Assembly: GCF_019880205.1 (NCBI RefSeq)
Contig: NZ_CP082292.1
Location: 620,001-684,000 of the forward strand
Direction: 5' to 3'
Origin: Pantoea alfalfae
Lineage (GTDB): Bacteria > Pseudomonadota > Gammaproteobacteria > Enterobacterales > Enterobacteriaceae
DNA: 64,000 bases
Shown here: in pieces, positions 7,940 through 15,276 of the stretch
Layout of the letters: each line of letters begins with the position of its first letter
Numbering within the stretch: the first letter of the stretch is position 1
Made by a program: the position numbers and the translations under genes
The notes under the pieces: model-generated
The model's database searches: none
Seen by the model: only the letters and a program-made list of their open reading frames with translations
What the model was told of the DNA's origin: nothing

Positions 7940-9118
7940 ATGCCTATCACGCTATTTGCGCTGATGTTAGGAGTCTTTTGTCTGGGTACGGCTGAAATTA
8001 TTATTTCAGGGCTGTTACCTGTGGTGTCATCCGATCTGGCGGTTACGCTGCCGGAAGCCGGACTGCTGGTTACGGGTTATGCATTAGGCGTAACGATAAT
8101 TGGCCCGTTTGTTACACTCCTTACTTCCCGTGTCCCTCGTAAGACACTGGTTGTAGGCTTAATGGTTCCATTTATCATTGGCAATGTATGGGCGGTACTG
8201 GCATCTGATTATCAGATGCTTATGGCGGCTCGTATTCTCACGTCAGTAAGTCACGGGACATTTGTGGCTGTGGCCTTCAGCCTCGCCGTTACGCTGTCCC
8301 CCCCGGGTAAACAGGGCTCTGCCATGGCTAAAATTGCGCTTGGCTTTAATCTTGCCAATGCACTGGGCGGTCCTTTAGGCACGTTCATTGGCCAGAACCT
8401 GGGCTGGCGTGCGACATTTGTCGCTATCGCAATTGTTGCGGTGATTTCAATGGCATTGATTGCAGTATTTATGCCAGCAAAATTACCTCAGGTTGAACAG
8501 TCTGAACCCGGTGCAATGCGTCGTGAATTAAGCGCACTGGGCAATCCGACGCTTATCTTTGCGGTGATTACAACGGTATTGGCACAGGGAGCCGTGTTTA
8601 CCGCATCGACATACATCGTGCCACTGTTAATGGACGTCAGCCATTTCTCACCTTCTGCCATCTCTGCGCTTCTCGTCGTGTTCGGAATCGGTGCCATCAT
8701 GGGTAACTTCGCGGGCGGCAAACTGGCGGATAAAAACGTAATGCGCGGGGTGACAACAGTATTAAGCAGCCTGGTTATTGTGCTGGTTATTTTCTGGATG
8801 ACTAGCGTGGTGCCGGTGCTTTCAGCCATCACTCTTTTCCTGTTTGGTGCAATTGGATTTTCAATTATTCCTTCCCTTCAGGCGCGCATTCAGTCACTGG
8901 CGGTTGCTGCGCCGACACTCGCGCTGTCAGTCAATGTCTCAGCCTTTAATCTCGGTAACGGCTTAGGTGCATGGATGGGAGGGACTGTACTTGATTTCGG
9001 CTTCGGTATTCGCGCCGTGCCTCTGGCTGCGGCCATGCTTGCGGCAGCCAGTCTGGTTATTACTTTATTTGCATGGCGTCTCAGTCGTAAGTCCCTTTCG
9101 CCGGCGCTGGAATCGTAA
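7940..9118 (+). CDS. MFS transporter, DHA1-type, probable exporter of the cluster product
   Basis: The 392-residue protein has twelve predicted membrane segments and the drug:H+ antiporter-1 look, close in style to AraJ/YdhP: FALMLGVFCLGTAEIIISGL at the start, LLVTGYALGVTIIGP, then RILTSVSHGTFVAV (motif B/C area) and GGPLGTFIGQNLGWR. It lies in the inner membrane. Its position inside a biosynthetic block suggests efflux of product or self-resistance. A 159-base gap separates it from the TIM-barrel gene, so it may have its own promoter. A GAGGAG at 7929-7934 supports the ATG at 7940. Substrate cannot be read from sequence. Confidence 0.82.
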   Translation: MPITLFALMLGVFCLGTAEIIISGLLPVVSSDLAVTLPEAGLLVTGYALGVTIIGPFVTLLTSRVPRKTLVVGLMVPFIIGNVWAVLASDYQMLMAARILTSVSHGTFVAVAFSLAVTLSPPGKQGSAMAKIALGFNLANALGGPLGTFIGQNLGWRATFVAIAIVAVISMALIAVFMPAKLPQVEQSEPGAMRRELSALGNPTLIFAVITTVLAQGAVFTASTYIVPLLMDVSHFSPSAISALLVVFGIGAIMGNFAGGKLADKNVMRGVTTVLSSLVIVLVIFWMTSVVPVLSAITLFLFGAIGFSIIPSLQARIQSLAVAAPTLALSVNVSAFNLGNGLGAWMGGTVLDFGFGIRAVPLAAAMLAAASLVITLFAWRLSRKSLSPALES

Positions 9119-9204
9119 CCGGTAGATAAAATTAATATATGCCCCTCTGAGTGTGGTTACGCAGAGGGCAGTAATCTTATTAAAATTAGCCTTCAGGAAT
9201 GAAT

Positions 9205-10272
9205 ATGTCTTATTTGCCTGCGTCGTATAAAACAGCTGAGCTTGCCAATGGCATCGTCAGAGGCGTCACTAAAAAATTTCCACGACATACCCTAAGTGAA
9301 AGTAGTGTAGTAATACGGCCGGACTATATAGGGATTTGTCGTGCAGACATTAAAGAGATCATCGGTTCGCGAGATATTCCCTCAGATAGGGGGCCTCTAT
9401 TTGGTCATGAGCTGGTGGGCACGGTGGTATTTGGCGGGACGAGTAGCGGCTTTCAGGAAGGGGAGTTAGTAACGTTCAACCCCAATATCACGCCAGATCG
9501 AACCACCGGTTTTGCAGAGTACGTTTTTGTTAATGGCTCGGCAGAGCAACTGGATCAGGCGGTTATCAGGGTTCCTCAGCAGGATATTATCAATAACATC
9601 TGGATGCCGGAGCCTATGGCATGTATTGTCCATGCAACTCAGAAATTGTTAGCGCTCACTGAGGCAGCCGATTTACAGGGTAAAAAGGTCGGTATAATCG
9701 CGGCAGGTTGTTCCGGAACCATGTTTGCAATGTATGCGAAATATCTGGGTGCGTCAGTTGTTGTTTTTAACCGGGGAAAAATGAGACGTGATTTCGCCCG
9801 TGAAAGAAAATTGCTGCATTCGGATGAAGTTTTAGCACTTGATGATGTGCCGAGGCATGCAGGTGAATTTGATATTGTCATGGTTGTCTCTACTATTGTT
9901 TCACAAGATATATTAGCAATGGCGGCTGAGCTTACCGCCATTAATGGTTCCATGCTGATCTATGGAGGAACGCGTGAGGGTGATAAATTCCTGACTACCG
10001 GAGTTGAAATAGATATTGTCCGAAGAAAAGAGCGCATCCAGGAAACAGAGTATCAGGGGAAAAAATTACGGATTTGTGGCGCATACGGTTGTTATAAAGA
10101 AGATTATGAAGAAAGTTTTCGCCTTCATGCAGATTATCCACAGCAATTCCCATTAGAAAACCTGGTTTCCACTGTTATTGAGTTTGATGAGTTCGCTGAT
10201 TTCGTGATGGGCATAGCGACGGGAGAACATGATTATCCGGGCAAAGTCGTGATAAGGACGAACGCTGAATAA
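9205..10272 (+). CDS. Second zinc-type medium-chain dehydrogenase of the cyclitol cluster
   Basis: The 355-residue medium-chain dehydrogenase is clearly different in sequence from the one at 5062-6186. Catalytic-zinc ligands appear as C45 in GICRADIKE, H68-E69 in FGHELVG and E136 in MPEPMACIVHA. The structural-zinc cysteines are again absent. The cofactor fold carries VGIIAAGCSGTMFAMYAKYLG. The ATG at 9205 is preferred over that at 9199 because AGGA at 9195-9198 abuts 9199 but lies 6 bases from 9205. Coming after the exporter, it may perform a late oxidation or reduction. Some natural-product dehydrogenases of this shape act on aminocyclitols (such as DOI/DOIA dehydrogenases), but no nitrogen-adding enzyme is seen nearby. 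Confidence 0.75.
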   Translation: MSYLPASYKTAELANGIVRGVTKKFPRHTLSESSVVIRPDYIGICRADIKEIIGSRDIPSDRGPLFGHELVGTVVFGGTSSGFQEGELVTFNPNITPDRTTGFAEYVFVNGSAEQLDQAVIRVPQQDIINNIWMPEPMACIVHATQKLLALTEAADLQGKKVGIIAAGCSGTMFAMYAKYLGASVVVFNRGKMRRDFARERKLLHSDEVLALDDVPRHAGEFDIVMVVSTIVSQDILAMAAELTAINGSMLIYGGTREGDKFLTTGVEIDIVRRKERIQETEYQGKKLRICGAYGCYKEDYEESFRLHADYPQQFPLENLVSTVIEFDEFADFVMGIATGEHDYPGKVVIRTNAE

Positions 10273-10767
10273 AAATGTTTATTATCAGGGGGTGTTTATT
10301 GCGCTGATTTTTCCCATCGCTTAATCTCCCCTGATGTAAGTATACATTTAAGAAATTGACCCGCGGCTAATTTCGGCTCAAGCCTGAAAAGCATGTCTTA
10401 TATATTATATTTTTCCAGCAGTCATGAAAGGTAATCAGCTAAGAGTCTGGATATTATGAGCAGACAACATCCAGAACAGAGGAGCAAGAAAAAATCGGGT
10501 TAAGGCACTAATTGAAAAGTCAGCTATGTCAATGTCTCCCGTGACAAACCAGATAAATCGGTAAATCCACTTCTGGCTGAAACTCATTGATCAATTCGGT
10601 GTTCTCTGCTGGATTTTAACCCGTGGTCAGGCGAACATGATTCCAGTGTCTAAGTTTTATAAATCAGTGGCTTGCTGGATTTTATATTTTCTTTAGCCTG
10701 GGTAAAGATTAAAGGTGTCATATAAAGTTATCTGCCGCCACTTTACCGCCAATCCAGAAATCAGAAA
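10273..10767. other. Gene-free A+T-rich segment between the cyclitol block and tRNA-Ile2
   Basis: About 500 bases show no gene with recognisable similarity. An 8-bp inverted repeat, ATCAGGGG at 10284-10291 and CCCCTGAT at 10328-10335, lies shortly after the last cluster gene and could be a weak transcription end, although its loop is long. The rest looks like decayed sequence. Because the tRNA 3' end faces this segment, it is where an integrase gene would be expected if the block entered at the tRNA, but no integrase frame is visible. Confidence 0.5.
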
Positions 10768-10796
10768 ACAAAAAACCACCGTGAAAGGTGGCTTTA
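10768..10796 (-). terminator. Intrinsic terminator of the tRNA-Ile2 transcript
   Basis: On the minus strand CCACC and GGTGG (10787-10791 and 10776-10780) form a 5-bp stem with a 6-base loop, followed by a run of T (A run on the plus strand at 10769-10775). It lies 26 bases after the tRNA 3' end. Confidence 0.75.
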
Positions 10797-10821
10797 ATCT
10801 GCTGATTTTACAGCTAAAATT

Positions 10822-10897
10822 TGGTGGCCCCTGCTGGGTTTGAACCAGCGACCAAGCGATTATGAGTCGCCTGCTCTAACCACTGAGCTAAGGGGCC
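10822..10897 (-). tRNA. ileX: tRNA-Ile2 (anticodon CAU, lysidine-modified)
   Basis: Read on the minus strand, the 76-base gene begins GGCCCCTTAGCTCAGTGG, has the T-arm GGTTCAAACCC and ends GGGGCCACCA with an encoded CCA. The acceptor arms GGCCCC and GGGGCC pair fully. The anticodon is CAU (plus-strand 10862-10864) in the loop CTCATAA. Together with the overall sequence, nearly identical to E. coli ileX as I remember it, this identifies the AUA-reading isoleucine tRNA whose C34 becomes lysidine, not a methionine tRNA. In E. coli ileX is also next to mug and rpoD. Its 3' end faces the cyclitol block, and tRNA 3' ends are common integration sites. Confidence 0.95.
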
Positions 10898-11099
10898 AGC
10901 GGAGCGGGGATTATAAAGTATCTCTTCAGGGCGATCCAGCACTCCGCCATCGGTTGCTGAAATAAGCAGCAGCGATTTAGCTGCTGATTTCTATAACAAA
11001 TCTGGCAACGCCTGAAGCTGTAGTCGCAAAACGGCACGGATAATGCTTTACCGTGCCTTTAACAGAACTGTACTTCAGGCGGAAAGAATTAAGACTGAC

Positions 11100-11891
11100 T
11101 CACTTCTGACGATAGCGGGATGCCGATTTGTCCCGTGAAAGGTGAGGAACCATTGCACCACGCGCCCGATCGTAATCGTGCCACATCTGCAGATCTTCCA
11201 GCGCCGGAATAGTTACCGTCTCCTTGCTGTCGAGTCCGGCAAGCGCGGCGTCCACCATCTCATCAACGTCCATCAGCATTTCAGCCGGGATTTCATTGAT
11301 AGATTGGCCTGCGCGGTCGAAAATCTCCGTACGGGTCGCACCGGGTAACACCGCCTGTACCTGCACGCCGCTCTCTGCGAGTTCGCGCTGCATCGCACGC
11401 GTCAGTGTCAGCACGTAAGACTTGGTGGCGTTGTAGGCACCATTGAACATCTCGTGCACCAGCGACAGCACCGACGCGATATTGATAATGATGCCGTGAC
11501 CGCGTGCTTTGAATGCCCGGCCAGCCGCCTGTGCCAGACGGGTTGGGGCCAGAATATTTAACGCCAGCATGCTGTTAATGCGTGTGATGTCCGCCTCCAG
11601 AAACTCACCCTCAACGTTCATGCCCGCGTTGTTCAGCAGCAGCGTAATCTGTGCGTTGTTCGCGAGCTCCGACTCCACACGCTGCAGGTCCTGCTCCTGC
11701 GTTAAGTCAGCCTTCATCACGGTTACCTGAACAGCGTGCAGCTTTGCCAGTGTGTCCGCCAGGGTGGTGAGTCGCGCCTGATCCCGGGCGACCAGGATCA
11801 GATCATAACCGCGTGCTGCCAGTCGTTTTGCATAAGTCGCGCCGATACCGCTGGATGCGCCGGTGATTAATGCTGTGCCTGATTTTGACAT
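11100..11891 (-). CDS. Short-chain dehydrogenase/reductase controlled by a divergent TetR gene
   Basis: The 263-residue classical SDR has the cofactor motif ITGASSGIG near residues 9-17, NNAG in LLLNNAGMN, the serine in INIASVLSL and YNATK in GAYNATKSY. The open frame extends upstream, but the ATG at 11891 is chosen: AGGAAAAAAG lies just before it and the motif sits at the normal distance from the N-terminus. The extension would also run through the operator repeats. Family members reduce or oxidise varied carbonyls and alcohols; the substrate cannot be inferred. It faces the TetR gene across 137 bases, a common arrangement for an inducible detoxifying reductase. Confidence 0.85.
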   Translation of the reverse strand: MSKSGTALITGASSGIGATYAKRLAARGYDLILVARDQARLTTLADTLAKLHAVQVTVMKADLTQEQDLQRVESELANNAQITLLLNNAGMNVEGEFLEADITRINSMLALNILAPTRLAQAAGRAFKARGHGIIINIASVLSLVHEMFNGAYNATKSYVLTLTRAMQRELAESGVQVQAVLPGATRTEIFDRAGQSINEIPAEMLMDVDEMVDAALAGLDSKETVTIPALEDLQMWHDYDRARGAMVPHLSRDKSASRYRQK

Positions 11892-11903
11892 CTTTTTTCC
11901 TCG

Positions 11904-11980
11904 TATGATGATCGTCATAATCGCTATAAATATGACGATCATCATATCTGCCGTCAAGCTGGAATATGATGACCGTAATA
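11904..11980. promoter_or_regulatory. Three TetR-type operator repeats between the SDR and TetR genes
   Basis: TATGATGATCGTCATA at 11904-11919 and TATGACGATCATCATA at 11931-11946 are exact reverse complements of each other, and each alone is a near-perfect 16-bp palindrome. A third copy, TATGATGACCGTAATA, lies at 11965-11980 with two mismatches to the first. The copies lie in the gap between the divergent SDR (start 11891) and TetR (start 12029) genes, where binding could shut off both promoters. Assignment to the adjacent TetR protein is inferred from position and symmetry. Confidence 0.75.
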
Positions 11981-12028
11981 ATTACTATAATAGCCAGAAG
12001 CTACCGGGCAGAAACCGAAGGAAATAAG

Positions 12029-12613
12029 ATGGAGAAGCAGAGCAGCAAAGCACAGACGCGGCAGCGTATCCTTGATGAGGCGGCGCGTGTGATGCGTGAA
12101 ACCGGCACCGAAGGAATCGGTGTAGCGGCGCTGATGAAGCGGGTAGGGCTGACACACGGCGGTTTTTATGCACATTTTGCGTCACGTGAGGAGCTGGTTG
12201 AGGAGGTGCTAAAGCATATGTTCGCTGAAGCCGATACCTTTAAGCCCGCTGAGTCCGTGACCCAGCCAGCGCAGCAGGTAGCAGACTTTATTGATAGCTA
12301 TCTATCCGAGGCGCATCGTAATGCACCGGCGCAGGGCTGTCCGATGGCAGCGCTGGTGAGCGAAGTGGCGCATCTTCCCCAACCGACGCGACAGATCTTC
12401 GCTCAGGGCTTCATTACGATGCATGTCAGCCTGACGCAGTTGCTGAGTGAGCTGGGGTGGACGGAAGCGGATACGCTTGCTTCAAGCATGATGGCAGAGA
12501 TGATTGGCGCGCTTGCGCTGGCGCGAGCCTGTCCGGATGCGGAGCAGGCCAGCCTGCTGCTGCAACGCAGTCGCACAGCGCTGAAGCAGCGCACGCTGGA
12601 GGTCACCGCATGA
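12029..12613 (+). CDS. TetR-family transcriptional regulator
   Basis: The 194-residue protein opens with a TetR DNA-binding domain: [17 protein letters not shown], then [20 protein letters not shown] and [12 protein letters not shown]. The C-terminal helical ligand domain is of the type seen in AcrR-like and QacR-like repressors. The start at 12029 has AAGGAAA at 12018-12024; the longer frame would run back into the operator repeats. It probably represses itself and the divergent SDR gene. Its stop codon overlaps the mug start (ATGA), so mug is likely cotranscribed and partly dependent on this gene's translation. Confidence 0.88.
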   Translation: MEKQSSKAQTRQRILDEAARVMRETGTEGIGVAALMKRVGLTHGGFYAHFASREELVEEVLKHMFAEADTFKPAESVTQPAQQVADFIDSYLSEAHRNAPAQGCPMAALVSEVAHLPQPTRQIFAQGFITMHVSLTQLLSELGWTEADTLASSMMAEMIGALALARACPDAEQASLLLQRSRTALKQRTLEVTA

Positions 12614-13128
12614 GTGAACACGCTATCCGCGACATCATCAGTTCCGGTCTGGATGTACTGTTCTGCGGCATTAACCCAGGCCAGTCAACGGCCCATCAGG
12701 GGTTCCACTTTGCACATCCCGGTAATCGCTTCTGGAAGGTGATCCATCTGGCGGGATTCACCCGGGAACAGCTGAAACCCGAAGAGGAGCAGCGCCTGGA
12801 GGAAACCGGCTGCGGCATCACGATGCTGGTCGAGCGGCCCACGGTGCAGGCGAATGAGTTAGCGCCTGATGAGCTGCGGGACGGCGGCAAGCGGCTGATG
12901 GAAAAGGTGCTGAATTATCAGCCCGCCGCGCTGGCGATTCTGGGTAAAGATGCGTTTCGTCGTGCCTTTAAGCAGAGCAAAGTCGAATGGGGGAAACAGC
13001 CGATCTGTATGGGGAAAACGCAGGTGTGGGTGTTGCCGAATCCCAGTGGTCTGAATCGCGCATCACTGGACGAAATGGTTGAGGCGTATCGTCAGCTCTG
13101 GCTGGAACTGCATCCGGAGAGCAGCTGA
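12610..13128 (+). CDS. mug: G/U mismatch-specific DNA glycosylase
   Basis: The 172-residue protein (E. coli Mug 168) removes uracil, 3,N4-ethenocytosine and related bases from mispairs with guanine. Key family motifs are visible: [11 protein letters not shown] near residues 17-27 with the catalytic asparagine, and LPNPSGLNR near 140 for the wedge that enters the helix. The open frame runs upstream inside the TetR gene, but the ATG at 12610 matches the E. coli start region and overlaps the TetR stop by four bases. Coupling of a repair glycosylase to a TetR regulator is not the arrangement in E. coli. Confidence 0.95.
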   Translation: MSEHAIRDIISSGLDVLFCGINPGQSTAHQGFHFAHPGNRFWKVIHLAGFTREQLKPEEEQRLEETGCGITMLVERPTVQANELAPDELRDGGKRLMEKVLNYQPAALAILGKDAFRRAFKQSKVEWGKQPICMGKTQVWVLPNPSGLNRASLDEMVEAYRQLWLELHPESS

Positions 13129-13170
13129 ACCTGCGCAGGGCAGGGTAGAGGCGGGTAGCAGGCAGGCATA

Positions 13171-13196
13171 AAAAACCCCGGCGAACCGGGGTTTTT
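13171..13196. terminator. Bidirectional terminator between mug and rpoD
   Basis: AAAAACCCCGG (13171-13181) and CCGGGGTTTTT (13186-13196) form a perfect 11-bp stem with loop CGAA, giving T runs on both strands. It serves convergent mug and rpoD. Confidence 0.92.
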
Positions 13197-13203
13197 GTCG
13201 GAC

Positions 13204-15045
13204 TTAATCGTCGAGGAAGCTACGCAGCACTTCCGAACGGCTCGGATGGCGCAGTTTACGCAGGGCTTTCGCTTCAATCTGACGAATACGCTCACGCGTA
13301 ACGTCAAACTGTTTGCCCACTTCTTCCAGCGTATGGTCCGTATTCATATCGATACCGAAACGCATGCGCAGTACTTTCGCTTCACGCGCGGTCAGGCCAG
13401 CCAGCACATCGTGGGTGGCAGAACGCAGGCTCTCTGAGGTAGCAGAATCCAGCGGCAGCTCCAGCGTGGTGTCTTCGATAAAATCGCCCAGATGTGAATC
13501 TTCATCATCACCAATCGGCGTCTCCATCGAGATCGGCTCTTTAGCGATTTTCAGCACTTTGCGGATTTTATCTTCCGGCATCAGCATACGCTCAGCCAGC
13601 TCTTCCGGCGTTGGTTCGCGGCCCATCTCCTGCAGCATCTGGCGCGAAATACGGTTGAGCTTGTTGATGGTCTCAATCATATGCACCGGAATACGGATGG
13701 TACGTGCCTGGTCAGCGATAGAGCGGGTGATAGCCTGACGGATCCACCAGGTCGCATAGGTCGAGAACTTGTAACCACGGCGATATTCAAACTTATCTAC
13801 CGCTTTCATCAGGCCGATATTACCTTCCTGAATCAGGTCGAGGAACTGCAGACCGCGGTTGGTGTATTTCTTGGCAATCGAAATAACCAGACGCAGGTTC
13901 GCTTCCACCATCTCTTTCTTGGCGCGACGGGCTTTAGCTTCACCGATCGACATGCGACGGTTAATATCTTTAACCTGTTCAATAGTCAGGCCGGTCTCTT
14001 CTTCAACCTGTGCCAGTTTCTGCAGGGAACGCATTACGTCATCCTGCACTTCCAGCAGCTTCTCAGACCATGGCTTGTTCATTGCCAGTGCGGCTTTGAA
14101 CCAGCTTTCATTGGTTTCGTTGCCGGTAAACAGCGTGATGAAGTTTTTCTTCGGCATTTTGCACAGCTCAATACAGAGCTTCATGATCAGACGTTCCTGG
14201 GTACGGACACGTTCCATCATGGTGCGCATGCTGCCTACCAGGTAATCGAACTGCTTCGGTACCAGGCGGAACTGCTTGAAGACGTCGGAAAGGTTCTGGA
14301 TTTCGGCAACGGCAGCAGCATGACTGCGACCTTTGCTTTTAATCACGTCGCGGGTGGTTTCATACTGCTTACGCAGGTCAGAAAACTTCTCGCGTGCCAG
14401 TTCCGGGTCGATAGAATTATCGTCGTCGGAGCTGTCATCATCCTCTTCATCTTCTTCATCGTCGTCGTTACGATCGGCTTCAGAAAGTTCGGAGCCCACG
14501 TGCGTTGCCGTCGGGGCCAGATCTTCTTCTGCGTTAGGATCGACGAAACCCGTGATCAGATCGGAGAGGCGTGATTCACCTGCTTCAACTTTGTCGTACT
14601 GGTCCAGAAGATAAGTAATCGCTTCAGGGTATTCGGCTACGGAACACTGAACCTGGTTGATACCGTCTTCAATACGCTTGGCGATGTCGATTTCGCCTTC
14701 GCGCGTCAGCAGTTCAACGGTACCCATTTCACGCATATACATGCGAACCGGGTCAGTGGTGCGCCCGATTTCAGATTCAACGCTGGATAACACCTGAGCG
14801 GCAGCTTCCGCGGCATCTTCGTCAGTATCGGAGCTGTTTTCATTCAGCATCAGATCGTCAGCATCCGGGGCTTCTTCAACCACCTGAATACCCATGTCGT
14901 TAATCATCTGGATGATGTCTTCGATCTGATCTGAGTCGACGATATCTTCCGGCAGATGGTCATTGACCTCAGCATAGGTCAGATAGCCTTGCTCCTTACC
15001 ACGGGTGACAAGAAGCTTGAGCTGTGACTGCGGGTTTTGCTCCAT
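13204..15045 (-). CDS. rpoD: RNA polymerase primary sigma factor sigma-70
   Basis: The 613-residue protein has exactly the length of E. coli RpoD and near-identical sequence throughout. Visible parts are region 1.1, region 1.2 ([11 protein letters not shown]), the acidic non-conserved insert around residues 190-215 ([18 protein letters not shown]), region 2 ([27 protein letters not shown], then [16 protein letters not shown]) and region 4 with [20 protein letters not shown]. It directs RNA polymerase to housekeeping promoters. It is the last gene of the rpsU-dnaG-rpoD macromolecular synthesis operon, 231 bases after dnaG. Confidence 0.99.
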   Translation of the reverse strand: MEQNPQSQLKLLVTRGKEQGYLTYAEVNDHLPEDIVDSDQIEDIIQMINDMGIQVVEEAPDADDLMLNENSSDTDEDAAEAAAQVLSSVESEIGRTTDPVRMYMREMGTVELLTREGEIDIAKRIEDGINQVQCSVAEYPEAITYLLDQYDKVEAGESRLSDLITGFVDPNAEEDLAPTATHVGSELSEADRNDDDEEDEEDDDSSDDDNSIDPELAREKFSDLRKQYETTRDVIKSKGRSHAAAVAEIQNLSDVFKQFRLVPKQFDYLVGSMRTMMERVRTQERLIMKLCIELCKMPKKNFITLFTGNETNESWFKAALAMNKPWSEKLLEVQDDVMRSLQKLAQVEEETGLTIEQVKDINRRMSIGEAKARRAKKEMVEANLRLVISIAKKYTNRGLQFLDLIQEGNIGLMKAVDKFEYRRGYKFSTYATWWIRQAITRSIADQARTIRIPVHMIETINKLNRISRQMLQEMGREPTPEELAERMLMPEDKIRKVLKIAKEPISMETPIGDDEDSHLGDFIEDTTLELPLDSATSESLRSATHDVLAGLTAREAKVLRMRFGIDMNTDHTLEEVGKQFDVTRERIRQIEAKALRKLRHPSRSEVLRSFLDD

Positions 15046-15240
15046 AAGACGGTATCCACACTTCTGTTAAATTAGATTGGTGTCGGTCGGCAGCGAGCCA
15101 ACAATAGCAGTAAAGGCGTTTAATTCTTGCCGCTGCCTTCGTCGCGGCGTGGGCTTTGCCCAACAGTAATCGGCACTTAAGCCGCTTGTATAAATTTTGG
15201 TGGTACAGGCCTGGCTTAACGCTCCCGGCCTTAAAACAGC

Positions 15241-15271
15241 CACGCTGCCCTTCGTCAGAACGGGCAGCGTG
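15241..15271 (-). terminator. Hairpin downstream of dnaG, terminator or processing site
   Basis: CACGCTGCCC (15241-15250) pairs with GGGCAGCGTG (15262-15271) across an 11-base loop, just after the dnaG stop on the minus strand. There is no clear T run, and rpoD must be read through it. In E. coli the dnaG-rpoD gap holds an RNA cleavage site that lowers dnaG expression relative to rpoD; this hairpin is in the matching place. Confidence 0.55.
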
Positions 15272-15276
15272 CTAAA

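Noticed and set aside
10822..10897. tRNA-Met assignment from the CAU anticodon
   Set aside because: Body and acceptor sequence match the isoleucine AUA-reading tRNA (ileX) and its neighbourhood beside mug and rpoD, not elongator or initiator tRNA-Met.
13681..14574. Long plus-strand open frame opposite rpoD
   Set aside because: It lies wholly antisense to a near-identical rpoD; the protein has no recognisable family and its composition mirrors the rpoD codons.
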